DNA of 15,699 nt from DASVXQ01 sp046727955 (GCA_046727955.1 JBKPDO010000348.1:1-15699); one strand, 5' to 3'. Shown: positions 7,011-14,412, numbered from the stretch's first letter. The notes: generated by a model from the letters alone, not told the origin. A program made the numbers and translations.

Positions 7011-7433
7011 TCACCTCAACCTCGGCAGCGGAGTAGTCTCGGCCAGGTCGTGCTTGTCCAGCAGCTTGACCCGTGTGCCCAGGATTGCGCTCAGACCCAG
7101 GGCGGCCTTTCGCAGGCCGTCTCGGGCGGAAACAAGTTGCGGGGGGGTTGTCAGGCGCGCCAGCCCAGCCGCCAGGGCGTCGGCGGCGGCCATCAGCTTG
7201 GTGTCCTCCGCCACACACTTGGTGGCGGCTTTGACGGGCGGCGGGCAATCGGTGGCGGCATTGAAGGCACTGACTACCGGCTTATAGACCACGGCCACGC
7301 CTGCCAGGTACTGATCGACGCTTGACGTCCCCTTTGGCTGAGGATGAGTGGAGCTTCCGCAGGCCGCTAGGACCCCGCTGCACACAACGACCACAATCAC
7401 ACCGACCGATACATGCAGGAACCGTCGCGTCAT
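7011..7433 (-). CDS. Small secreted lipoprotein, unknown function
   Basis: The 140-residue product begins MTRRFLHVSVGVIVVVVCSG and then VLAAC, a textbook lipoprotein signal: basic start, hydrophobic core and lipobox L-A-A-C with the lipidated Cys at 25. The mature part is helical with two further cysteines (TDCPPP, 63, and ATKCVAE, 73) that could form a disulphide, then a helical segment LMAAADALAAGLARL. The domain is not one I can name. The ATG at 7433 is chosen because it puts the signal peptide at the N-terminus and has a run of six G nine bases upstream; ATG 7442 (MVTMTRR) is possible. It is part of the transposon cargo, on the same strand as the sigma factor and propeller genes, and could be a target of that sigma factor, which is speculation. 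Confidence 0.75.
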   Translation of the reverse strand: MTRRFLHVSVGVIVVVVCSGVLAACGSSTHPQPKGTSSVDQYLAGVAVVYKPVVSAFNAATDCPPPVKAATKCVAEDTKLMAAADALAAGLARLTTPPQLVSARDGLRKAALGLSAILGTRVKLLDKHDLAETTPLPRLR

Positions 7434-7569
7434 GGTAACCATCCCCCCTAACTTCGCAGGAGCGCCAGAGGACGCTTTCTGCACGACTCGCTCTCACGTG
7501 CATGATCCTCCCGCGCGACCCAAAGGCAAGAGACGGGTTGCGGCGAGGCCACCTGCAGAGCGGTCAGCC

Positions 7570-7896
7570 TCAAGCGGCAGGGTTGGCCAGGTACCCTCCG
7601 CTGGCGCAGTCCAGGGCGTCCTCGGGGTGCCGCTGGGCCGACCGTTGGACAGGACCGGGTCCTCATCGCCGTCCCGGCTGGCCAGGTCCGGGGCGAAACC
7701 CTCAGGTGGTCGCGGAGCCGGTGTAGCGCTGCCCGCACAGCGGCAGCACCGCGCCGCCTTGGAATTCGCCGTGGACGTAGGCGTAGCGGCCGCGGAAGCG
7801 CACGCCCACCTCTGCCAGCTGCGGCCAGCGTTGCCGCGCGCGGGCTCACAGGCGCTGGTGCAGGGCGGTCTTGGTCGACTCCGGGATGGTGGGCAT
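7570..7896 (-). pseudogene. Decayed conserved hypothetical gene (about 108 codons)
   Basis: A strong GGGAGG site precedes ATG 7896, and the frame reads MPTIPESTKTALHQRL, then TGA, then ARARQRWPQLAEVGVRFRGR, YAYVHGEFQGGAVLPLCGQR, YTGSATT, then a second TGA. Homologous-looking sequence continues in a shifted frame (GFAPDLASRDGDEDPVLSNG, then GTP) and, after a second shift, as PEDALDCASGGYLANPAA before a stop at 7570-7572. Together these pieces form one protein of a small actinobacterial family of unknown function that I know by pattern (helical start, L-P-L-C-x-x-R-Y motif, P-E-E-A-L-D-C-A near the end). Two in-frame stops and two frameshifts make decay more likely than sequencing error. Confidence 0.7.
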
Positions 7897-8021
7897 GAGC
7901 GTACCTCCCGCCTGGTGGCATGCTCTGGTCCATCCTGATCTCCTCGCCGGTGGTCGTGCAGCACCGCAGCGATCGTCCGTCGGTAGGTCGCGGCCTGGCT
8001 GCCTCGCTGGGTGTGGTGGTG

Positions 8022-9111
8022 TCAGCCGTTGGGGTCGACGCGGATCAGGGTGCCGTCGTCGGAGGTGAGCCACACCGCACCCGGGCTGGTCGCCAGGCCG
8101 GTCACGGCGCTGCCCCGGCGGGTCGGGCTGAGACCGCCCACGATCGCGTTGGTTTGCGGGTCGACACGGATCACCGTGTCGCCAATGGTCGCCACCCACA
8201 CCGCGCTCCCATCGGCATCGACGACCGTGTCGCCGGCCCCGGCGCGGAGGTCAACCGTAGCGACCACCCGGCTGGCCACCGGGTCGATGCGGAGCAGGTC
8301 GCCCTCCCCGCAGCCGACCCAAAACGCCCCCCGGCCATAGGCCAAACCGTTGCCCTCGACGCAGACGGGGAGGCTGGCCACCACCCGGTTGGTGGCCGGG
8401 TCGATCTGGTAGGCCACGCCGGACTCTTGGGTCAACACCATCACCGCCCGGCCGCCGACCGCGATCCCGGTCGGCAAGTTAGGGAGCCTGATGGTTGCCG
8501 CCACCCGGTTGGTCGCCGGGTCGATGCGGACGACGACCTGGTCGCCAAAGCGGTAGGCGACCCAGACCGCGCCGGCCCCGACCGCGACCATCATGCCCTC
8601 GGGGGCGCTGCCGGCGCCGGGCACACCGATCGTGGCCACGACGCGGCCTGTGGCCCCCTCGACCCTGGTCAGCGTGCCCTGCCGCCGGTGCGTCAGCCAC
8701 AGCGACCCGTCGCCGACCGCCCCCAGGCCCGAGCCCGCGGGACCCAACGCCACCCTGGCCACCACCCGGTTGGTGCGCGGATCCACACCCACAACGCTGC
8801 GGTCGCTGGGGTGCTCCACCCACACCCCGGCCGCGTCGGCGTGGACCACGCCGAGCTGGGCCGCCCACGTGGATCGTGGCGGCCACCCTGCCCAGCGAGG
8901 GCGGCCTGGCAACGCCCTCGCCGGCGTGCTGCAGCACCCGGACCGACACCACCACGACCGCGACGACCACGGCGACCGTGGCGACGACACGCCGCCAGGC
9001 ACGCCGCCGCTGCCGACGCCGCAACAGCGCCAACGGCGGGACCGGCCCGCGCCGCTCGGCGAGCCGGCGGGTCACTCGCGCCGCCTGGCGGCCGCGGCGA
9101 TCGACGCTCAT
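8022..9111 (-). CDS. Membrane-anchored seven-blade beta-propeller protein (frameshifted)
   Basis: The product starts MSVDRRGRQAARVTRRLAER, a basic cytoplasmic part of about 50 residues, followed by one membrane segment VVATVAVVVAVVVVSVRVL and a large extracytoplasmic region. That region holds seven repeats of the YVTN/Vgb-like propeller pattern (V-x-R-(I/V)-D-P-x-T-N-R-V-V-A): VVGVDPRTNRVVARV, LTRVEGATGRVVATI, VVRIDPATNRVAATI, AYQIDPATNRVVASL, LLRIDPVASRVVATV, VIRVDPQTNAIVGGL and LIRVDPNG at the end. Its ATG overlaps the sigma-factor stop as ATGA, so the two are coupled. Near 8864-8866, in a CCC run, one extra base breaks the frame between anchor and propeller; removing it gives 362 residues. 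The anchor-plus-sensor layout suggests a sigma-factor regulator, but no known anti-sigma domain is visible. Confidence 0.75.
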
Positions 9112-9650
9112 GCTCGACCTCCCGCTCCCGGCTCGGTGCCCAGCCGCCGCGCCAGGGCCAGGCGACCCTTGTGGAGGTGGGCGCGCACGGTGGCGTCGCT
9201 GCAGCCCAGCACGCCGGCAATCTCGGTGGTCGGCCAACCGTCCAGATAGAACAGCGCGATGGCCTGGGCCTGCCGCCGCGGCAGTGTGCGCACCGCACGC
9301 CAGAAGTCGGCCGCCGCCTCCACCCCTGCCTCCCCAACCGTAGTGGCCTCCGCGGGCGGGCGGCGAGCGGCCAGCCGCAGCAGGGCCCGGGCCTCCACCA
9401 TCCGGCGGCGCCCCAGCGAGACGGCCCGATTGGCCGCCACCCGCCGGCCCCACGCCCCCGGCCGCTCGTCGCGGCTGATCCGCTCCCAGGCCTGGTGCGC
9501 CGCCAAGAACGCCTCCCGGGCGATGTCCTCCGCCGCCGCCCAGCTCCCGGTCAGCGCATACCCCAGGCCCACCAGGCCGTGGTACTCCCGCTCGTAGAAG
9601 TGCTCGAACGGCTCGGGCAGGCGATACACCACGCCAGGTGGATCGACCAT
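9108..9650 (-). CDS. ECF-type RNA polymerase sigma factor
   Basis: The 180-residue product has the two domains of an extracytoplasmic-function sigma factor. Region 2 spans about 17-85, with LVGLGYALTGSWAAAEDIAR and EAFLAAHQAW (the A-E-D-(I/V)-x-x-E-x-F motif). Region 4 spans about 117-170, with LPRRQAQAIALFYLDGWPTT and the helix-turn-helix EIAGVLGCSDATVRAHLHKG. It resembles the SigE-type actinobacterial group. The ATG at 9650 is chosen because the GC-rich GGGGCGGGGC precedes it and homology begins there; the frame is open to 9749. Its stop overlaps the propeller gene's start by four bases. A possible autoregulatory promoter lies at 9728-9756. It is carried inside the inverted-repeat-bounded transposon. 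Confidence 0.9.
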   Translation of the reverse strand: MVDPPGVVYRLPEPFEHFYEREYHGLVGLGYALTGSWAAAEDIAREAFLAAHQAWERISRDERPGAWGRRVAANRAVSLGRRRMVEARALLRLAARRPPAEATTVGEAGVEAAADFWRAVRTLPRRQAQAIALFYLDGWPTTEIAGVLGCSDATVRAHLHKGRLALARRLGTEPGAGGRA

Positions 9651-9727
9651 CGCCCCGCCCCTTGGTTGCCTGCCGCCAACCCGGATCATGGCACTCCCGC
9701 TCACCGTCCACGGTTGCCCCGCTAGAT

Positions 9728-9756
9728 GACACGCACCAGGCAACCCCAATGTTTAC
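9728..9756 (-). promoter_or_regulatory. Possible ECF-type promoter of the sigma factor gene
   Basis: On the minus strand GTAAAC is followed after 17 bases by CGTGTC, resembling the A-A-C ... C-G-T-C pattern of ECF-dependent promoters. It lies about 78 bases upstream of ATG 9650. Only a loose match; autoregulation would be typical for such a factor. Confidence 0.25.
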
Positions 9757-9974
9757 CAGGCGGTCCAAGGCGTCCCACGCGGTCCGAACAGGCTGCTGCC
9801 TTCCAGGCGCCCTCCTGTCCGCTGGCCACTGCCGACGGCCCCCGGTCAGGGCCTCACAGTGCTCGCGATCCAGGGCATGCAGGACGCGCCCCCACCGGCG
9901 TCCGCCTCGACGACAAGGGCAGGATGGTCAAGGGTTGACGGCCGACCGAGGGTCCATCAACGGACCCGTGGTGG
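9757..9974. other. Gap between sigma factor region and transposase, no gene seen
   Basis: A plus-strand frame ends near 9938 with a protein-like tail (APTGVRLDDKGRMVKG), perhaps the last residues of a lost gene, but nothing upstream supports it. A weak imperfect match to the transposon ends lies at about 9953-9975. Confidence 0.3.
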
Positions 9975-11130
9975 TCATGCCGCAAAGGTGAGCCGCTCAT
10001 GCTCGGCGAGTCGGCGCAGCAGCCGGTCCAGGTCGGATCGGGTGAAGCGCCAGCCGAACGGGATCGCGGTCTGCTCGTAGTGGCGCTGGAAGCCAAGCAG
10101 GCGCTGCTGGACCTCGGTGAGGTCGGTGAAGTCGTTGGGCGTGTGAGCACCTTGCGCTGCACGACCGAGAAGTAGAGCTCGATCTGGTTCAACCAGGACG
10201 CGTGGACGGGCAGGTGGACAAGGCGCAGGTTGTGCCACTGGCCCTCCAGCCGGTCGATGGATGCCTGGCCGCGGTGGGATGAACCGTTGTCGACCACCAG
10301 AAGACCCGCGTTGCGGAGGCGGACGGCTCGGTGGTCATGACCTGGGCGACCAGCCGGCCGAACGGGTCGATCCCCGTCGAGGATTCGCAGCGGCCGAACA
10401 GGCGGGCGTGATGCACGTCCCACGCCGCGAGATAGGCCAGCGCGCCACCGCGCTCGTACTCGTGCTCGGCCCGCATGATGCGGGCCCGGCCGGGCGGCAG
10501 GGTCGGGTGGCGGCGGCAGCGCGCCTGGATGGAGGTCTTCTCGTCCGCCGAGATGACGTAGTCGTCTGCGCCCAGCGGCTTGCCCGCAAGCACCCGGGCG
10601 TACAGGTCGAGCACCTGGGTGGCCTTGGCGGCGAAGTCGGGGTCGCGAGGGAAGATCCACGAGCGGTGCTGCCACGGCCGGATGGCGTCCTCGTCAAGCC
10701 AGCGCCGCACCGTCGCGGCCGACACCTCGGCGGCCAGGCCGCTGGCGATGACCTCCTCACGCAACTCGGCAAGGCTCCAGCGGCCAAGCGGCACCCCGCG
10801 GGTGGCGGGCAGCTCACACGCGATCGCCTTGACCTCGGCGACCACCGCTGCCGCGAACACCCGCGGGCGGCCCGAGCGGGGCCGGTCCCGCAGGCCCGCA
10901 TACCCGTGGGTGCAGAACCGCTTGCGCCACTTGCCCACCGTGTTCAGCGTCACCCCCACCCGCCGGGCGATCAGCGCGCTGGGCAACCCCGCGGCGGCGT
11001 CCAGCACGATCCTGGCGCGCACGACCTGCCGGTAGGGCCCGACCTGCGACCGTGCCGCCCGCTGGAGCGTCCGCCGCTCACTTGCCCGCAACCTGATCTG
11101 GAACGGGCTGCGCCCGCCGCCTTGTGCCAC
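9975..11130 (-). pseudogene. IS630-family transposase, two frameshifts
   Basis: Read across two frame changes, this is a full IS630-type transposase of about 385 codons. The N-terminus has a helix-turn-helix (ALIARRVGVTLNTVGKWRKR, about 53-72) and the linker GYAGLRDRPRSGRP. The DDE triad is intact when frames are combined: Asp in YVISADEKTSIQAR, Asp in VVDNGSSHRGQ, and Glu in LNQIELYFSVVQRKVL. The first shift is near 10297, where one G seems lost before VVDNG; the second is near 10141-10144, where two bases (an extra AC/GT) seem gained before PNDFTDLTEVQQRLLGF. The GTG at 11130 has GGAGTGAG upstream. The gene reads away from the right terminal repeat, 120 bases distant. It is inactive unless the shifts are errors or are recoded. 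Confidence 0.88.
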
Positions 11131-11250
11131 CTCACTCCCACCTCCGCACCGGCCCGGTGGCCGGCCCAGTGGAACGCCGCAGGAAGCGCTGGACTGCGCC
11201 TGCGGGCTCTACCTTGCTGACCCGAGCGCCTGGTCCGAACGTCAATCCTG

Positions 11251-11280
11251 ACCACGCACGAACTTCCAAAACGGACCACT
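11251..11280 (-). repeat. Right terminal inverted repeat, 30 bp
   Basis: Perfect inverted match to 6734-6763. It is followed by TA (11281-11282), then directly by the 5' part of the GNAT gene. Confidence 0.85.
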
Positions 11281-11282
11281 TA

Positions 11283-11398
11283 GGGCCAGCGCGCCGCCGA
11301 CGATGCGGCCCTGGCCTTCGGCGGCCAGCATGAGCGGGCGGTCGGCGGGGAAGCGGCGGGCGAGCTCGGCCAAGCGCCGATCCTGGCGTGTCAGCTCA
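11283..11398 (-). pseudogene. GNAT N-acetyltransferase gene, 5' part
   Basis: The minus-strand frame reads ELTRQDRRLAELARRFPADR, then PLMLAAEGQGRIVGGALAL, the central strand region of a GNAT fold (E-x-x-G-x-I-V-G-G-A). After the codon CTA, which contains the target TA, it runs into the right terminal repeat. If the transposon is removed, the next residues are RTRPAAPAGGVTLRLIG at 6731 and below, in the same frame. The start of this gene is not clear: the frame runs back into the truncated ABC permease end at 11391-11400, so the GNAT gene may also have lost its first codons. Confidence 0.72.
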
Positions 11399-11771
11399 GC
11401 CTGCCGACGGTGAGCACCAGCGCCGCGGCGACCACGCCCACTGCCACGTAGGTCGCGATCTGGATCGCGATGACCAGCGGCGGCCAGACGGGGGTGACCG
11501 CCAGCCGCTTGAGGATGCCGCGGGCCCGGTTGTTGGCGGCGACCGCCACCATGATGTCCTGGAGCTGGTAGATCGCCAGGAAGACCGCCATTCCCGGCAG
11601 CGCGAAGTCGAAGAAGCCGATGTTGCGGCTGCCGAATCCGAACTCGAGGTTCTTCAGCAGCCCGAAGACGGCGATCTGGAGCGAGCCGGCCGCGACGGCG
11701 AAGAGCACGCCGCGGGAGCGGCGCATCATCTTGCCGCTGGCCCGGAACAGCGGGAGGACCTGGGCCATCAT
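11391..11771 (-). CDS. ABC-2 type transporter permease, C-terminally truncated
   Basis: This 126-residue frame starts at ATG 11771 after an AAGGAG site and reads MMAQVLPLFRASGKMMRRSR, then GVLFAVAAGSLQIAVFGLL, FFDFALPGMAVFLAIYQLQD, RGILKRLAVTPVWPPLVIAI and QIATYVAVGVVAAALVLTVG. These are membrane segments and the cytosolic loop R-G-x-L-K-R-L-x-V-T-P that is diagnostic of ABC-2 (drug/polysaccharide export) permeases, which normally have six segments in about 250 residues. Only about half is present and the frame stops right after VLTVGRLS, where GNAT-coding sequence takes over in another frame. It follows the tail of another permease by 11 bases, so a former two-permease exporter operon is likely. 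The product is probably non-functional. Confidence 0.65.
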   Translation of the reverse strand: MMAQVLPLFRASGKMMRRSRGVLFAVAAGSLQIAVFGLLKNLEFGFGSRNIGFFDFALPGMAVFLAIYQLQDIMVAVAANNRARGILKRLAVTPVWPPLVIAIQIATYVAVGVVAAALVLTVGRLS

Positions 11772-11782
11772 CGGTGGCTCCT

Positions 11783-11880
11783 TCACTTCACGAACCGGTA
11801 GGCGCGGATGGCGGCCAGCAGCAGGGCCATCCAGACGGCGCCGATCGCCAGGCCGGACCGAAGTCGCTGAGTGGTTGCCC
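11783..11880 (-). pseudogene. Tail of a second ABC-2 permease
   Basis: The last 30 or so codons of a membrane protein (TTQRLRSGLAIGAVWMALLL, then AAIRAYRFVK) end at 11783, 11 bases before the next permease start. The segment GLAIGAVWMALLLAAI is a final membrane helix. Upstream the frame becomes meaningless near 11880, where Rieske-coding sequence begins on the opposite strand, so this is a junction, not a gene start. Confidence 0.5.
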
Positions 11881-12032
11881 GTGCAGGGCGATGCCGCTGG
11901 CACCAGGCCACCTACGACCTGCGCGGCCACCGCACCGGCGGCCCCGCCCGCCCCGGCTCGCGCCTGATGATCCTGCCGACCAGGGTCGAGGACGGCGTGC
12001 TCCGCTACGTCTACGGCAACGACGATGCCTGA
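11880..12032 (+). pseudogene. C-terminal fragment of a Rieske [2Fe-2S] protein
   Basis: The frame ending at TGA 12030-12032 reads CRWHQATYDLRGHRTGGPAR, then SRLMILPTRVEDGVLRYVYG. C-x-x-H followed by x-x-x-D-L-x-G, then G-P-A-x-P and P-x-R-V-E-D-G is the second half of a Rieske cluster-binding domain. The first half (C-x-H) and everything before it are missing, and an in-frame stop lies at 11868-11870. The fragment abuts the permease tail on the other strand, marking a recombination or deletion junction near 11880. Confidence 0.55.
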
Positions 12033-12038
12033 GCCCAT

Positions 12039-12062
12039 GCCCCAGGCTGATCGGCCTTGGGC
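12039..12062 (+). terminator. Hairpin after the Rieske fragment
   Basis: GCCC-C-AGGC (12039-12047), a six-base loop, then GCCT-T-GGGC (12054-12062) forms an eight-pair stem with one mismatch. It lies seven bases after the Rieske stop, as expected of a terminator, but lacks a T-tract. Confidence 0.35.
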
Positions 12063-12146
12063 ACCCTGCCGCGGCGCCGGCGGAGCCTCCTGGTGACCAC
12101 GTGCTGCTGTTCCCGCCGTCGGCGCCGGCCCCCGCGGGTGACCCGC

Positions 12147-12932
12147 TCACGACCCGTCCACACCGCGGACCGGACCGGTCCGGGACTCCGTGACCGTGAA
12201 GGACGCGCCGGCGGGGTCGGAGACGATCGCGAACCTGCCGGTGGGGACGTCCATCACCGGCAACAGCACGGCGCCGCCGAGCTGCTGGGCGCACTCCACC
12301 GCCTGGGCCGCGTCGGCCACCATGAAGGAGACCGTCCAGCGCGAGGCCTGGCCCTCCGCCTCGGTCGGGGCATGGGCGCCGCCCACCAGCAGCTCGCCGA
12401 GGCTGAAACCGACCCGCCGGATCGGGCCCGGGGCGTTGTTGGCGGTCCAACCGAACAGCTCGCCGTAGAAGACCGCGGCCTCGTCGAGCAGCGGGGTCAC
12501 CAGCTCGTTCCAGTTCCACGCGCCGACGTCGTTCACCAGGCGGGCGCCGATGTGGCCGCGCGGCTCCGACAGCGTCACCACCGCGCCGGCGGGGTCCCGC
12601 AACAGCGACATGCGGCCCACACCAGGCAGGTCGTTCGGCTCCATCATCACGGTGGCGCCGAGGTCCCGCGCCCTCGAGGTGCTGGCGTCCGCGTCGTCGA
12701 CCGAGATGGTCGAGCTCCAGCCGACGCCCTCGTCCTCGGAGTGCCGGTGCATGCCGGCGACGTCCATGCCGCGCAGCCGGCACATCGTATAGGCGTCGCC
12801 GTCCGGCATCGGCAGGTCCTCGGTGTCCCAGCCGAGCAGGGCGCCGTAGAACGCCTTGGCCCCGGCCACGTCGGTGGTCCCCAGATCGATCCAGCAGAAG
12901 GTCCCGTTCGGGTAGCTGCTGACCTCCCCCAT
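12147..12932 (-). CDS. Two-domain VOC family protein (Cfp30B-like)
   Basis: The 261-residue protein consists of two glyoxalase/VOC modules. The first, about 8-125, starts NGTFCWIDLGTTDVAGAKAF and YGALLGWDTED and closes RMSLLRDPAGAVVTLSEP. The second, about 136-250, starts GAWNWNELVTPLLDEAAVFY and GELFGWTAN and closes RFAIVSDPAGASFTVTES. This is the layout of the mycobacterial 27-kDa antigen Cfp30B group, in which neither the ligand nor a reaction is certain. The ATG at 12932 has GAGGAGG upstream at ideal spacing and was preferred to the open frame's earlier start at 12974. It is divergent from the aldo/keto reductase gene, with 61 bases between the two starts, and both could share a regulator. 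Confidence 0.88.
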   Translation of the reverse strand: MGEVSSYPNGTFCWIDLGTTDVAGAKAFYGALLGWDTEDLPMPDGDAYTMCRLRGMDVAGMHRHSEDEGVGWSSTISVDDADASTSRARDLGATVMMEPNDLPGVGRMSLLRDPAGAVVTLSEPRGHIGARLVNDVGAWNWNELVTPLLDEAAVFYGELFGWTANNAPGPIRRVGFSLGELLVGGAHAPTEAEGQASRWTVSFMVADAAQAVECAQQLGGAVLLPVMDVPTGRFAIVSDPAGASFTVTESRTGPVRGVDGS

Positions 12933-12993
12933 CGCCCCTCCTCTGCGGCTGCGGTCACGTGATACCGGGGACACTACAGGTAGGCTTCACCCC

Positions 12994-13973
12994 ATGCGGT
13001 ACGTATGGTTGGGTCGCGGCGGTCCCGAGGTCTCGGTGGTCGCGCTCGGGTGCGGCAACTTCGGCGGCATCGGCTCGCTGCCCGAGCTGGTCGGGCACGG
13101 CGACGACGAGGCGGCGGCGTTCGCGCTGATGGACGCCGCGCGCGAGCGGGCATCACCCTGTTCGACACCGCCAACGCCTACGGCCTGGGTCGCTCGGAGG
13201 AGATGGTCGGCCGCTGGCTCTCCAGCCGGCGGGCGCGCGATGAGGTCGTGCTCACCACCAAGGTGCGCAACTGGGTGGGGCCTGGGCCCGAGGACGAGGG
13301 CCTGTCGGCGCGCCACATCCACCAGCAGGTCGAGGCCAGCCTGCGGCGGCTCGGCACCGACCGCATCGACCTCTACCTGGCCCATGAGCCCGACCCCACC
13401 GTGCCGCTGGAGGAGACCCTGTCCGCCTTCGACGAGCTGATCCGCGGCGGCAAGGTCGCCCACGCCGGCCTCAGCAACTTCGACGGCGCCCAGGTGGCCG
13501 AGGCGGCGGGGATCGCTGCGGCCGGCGGCCTGGCGCCGCTGACCAACCTGCAGAACAACTACAGCCTGCTGGACCGCGCCGCGGCCGATGACGTCTTCGC
13601 GGTGTGCGCGCGGCACGGCATCGGCTTCACCGCCTACAGCCCGCTGGCCGGCGGCTGGCTCACCGGCAAGTACCGGCAGCCCGGGGCGTACCCGCTGGGC
13701 TCCCGCATGACCCTGCGGCCCGACCCCTACCGCCACCTGGAGCGGCCGGGCACGTTCGCGGCGCTGGCCAAGCTCGAGCGGGCCGCCGCCGACCGGGGCG
13801 TGGACCTGGCCACCCTGGCGCTCGCCTGGGTGCTCGCCGACCCCGGGGTGAACACCGTGATCGTCGGGCCGCGCCGGCCCGAGCAGCTCGAGCCGGCCCT
13901 GGCCGCGCTGGAGGTAAGCCTCTCCGAGGCCGAGCGCGCCAAGCTGACCGAGCTGGTGCGCCCGCAGGGCTGA
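12994..13973 (+). CDS. Aldo/keto reductase, single frameshift
   Basis: The gene starts at ATG 12994 (MRYVWLGRGGPEVSVVALGC and GNFGGIG) and runs in frame to about codon 52. It then continues one frame over with GITLFDTANAYGLGRSEEMV, VVLTTKVR, RIDLYLAHEPDP, GLSNFDG, TAYSPLAGGWLTGKY and LAWVLADPGVNTVIVGPR. These include the complete AKR tetrad: Asp (FDTA), Tyr (AYG), Lys (TTKVR) and His (LAHEP), and the C-terminal NADPH-binding loop. One base seems missing in the G/C-rich stretch near 13148-13152 (GAGCG-GGC, where GAGCGCGGC would keep the frame). Corrected, the protein is about 326 residues, the normal family length, so the enzyme would be an intact NAD(P)H-dependent carbonyl reductase. A sequencing error is as likely as a true pseudogene. 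Substrate unknown. Confidence 0.88.
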
Positions 13974-14072
13974 CCTTTTCCGTCCCGATGGCGGATCATG
14001 GTGGTGGACGCCCACGAACGTCGGCGCGTGGCGGCTCGCGTGGGTGCCGGCAGCTCTCCCAGAGGGGGATGG

Positions 14073-14333
14073 ATGATCACCTTCCTCATCGTGCTCATCG
14101 TCACGGGCCTGATCATCGGCCTGCTGGCCCGGCTGCTGGTGCCCGGCAGGGACCCCATGGGGATCCCGATGACGGTGGCCCTCGGCATCGCCGGCACGCT
14201 CATCTCCGGCTTCATCGGCCGGGCCTTCTTCGGCGCCGACGGCAGGTTCGGCTCCTGGATCCTGGCCCTGGTGGTCACCATCGTCCTGGTGCTGATCGTG
14301 CGGCGCTCCGCCGGACGCCGGGCGGCGCCGTAG
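14073..14333 (+). CDS. GlsB/YeaQ/YmgE family membrane protein
   Basis: This 86-residue protein has three hydrophobic segments: ITFLIVLIVTGLIIGLLARL (2-21), MTVALGIAGTLISGFIGRAF (34-53) and SWILALVVTIVLVLIV (61-76), with the family motif G-L-L-A-R-L-L-V-P-G-R-D-P-M-G between the first two. Members of this transglycosylase-associated family are small inner-membrane proteins linked to stress response, with no enzymatic role shown. The ATG at 14073 is chosen because AGAGGGGG lies a few bases upstream and the hydrophobic segment begins there. It lies about 100 bases after the reductase gene on the same strand. Confidence 0.88.
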   Translation: MITFLIVLIVTGLIIGLLARLLVPGRDPMGIPMTVALGIAGTLISGFIGRAFFGADGRFGSWILALVVTIVLVLIVRRSAGRRAAP

Positions 14334-14392
14334 GCGACCCACGGTGTAGCCACTCCCGACGGTCGCGGAGCCGGCCGACTCCCCACCCAACC

Positions 14393-14412
14393 ACCAGCTT
14401 CTACCAGCTTCT
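14393..14412 (+). repeat. Tandem 10-bp duplication
   Basis: ACCAGCTTCT occurs twice back to back just upstream of the MerB-like fragment; it may mark a rearrangement or target duplication. Confidence 0.6.

Larger units (their letters stand above)
6735..11279. mobile_element. 4.5-kb IS630-type transposon carrying cargo genes
   Basis: Two perfect 30-base inverted repeats (6734-6763 and 11251-11280, starting AGTGGTCCGTTTTGG) bound a unit of about 4.55 kb; the sequences diverge completely inside them, so they are true terminal repeats rather than two copies of one element. The unit is flanked by TTA on both sides (6732-6734 and 11280-11282), compatible with the TA target preference of IS630-type elements. 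Removing the unit and one TTA restores one continuous GNAT reading frame. Inside, in order, are a lipoprotein gene, a decayed conserved gene, a beta-propeller membrane protein, an ECF sigma factor and a frameshifted IS630-type transposase beside the right end. That the listed transposase moved the whole unit is inferred from its position. Confidence 0.72.

Noticed and set aside
8040..8820. Regularly spaced short repeats that might suggest a repeat array
   Set aside because: They are the coding repeats of the propeller blades (D-P-x-T-N-R-V-V-A), with degenerate spacing and no spacer/repeat structure.
7920..9725. A 601-codon plus-strand open frame
   Set aside because: It is the antisense shadow of the propeller and sigma genes, whose minus-strand frames have clear family motifs; the plus-strand product is low-complexity Arg/Pro/His-rich.
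9953..9975. Possible second left end of the IS630 element just after the transposase
   Set aside because: Only scattered matches to the 30-bp terminal repeat, against a perfect match at 6734-6763 with flanking TTA and restored GNAT frame.
12955..12962. TCACGTGA palindrome between the divergent VOC and reductase genes
   Set aside because: An 8-base palindrome is easily expected by chance in this composition, and no second copy or known regulator site supports it as an operator.
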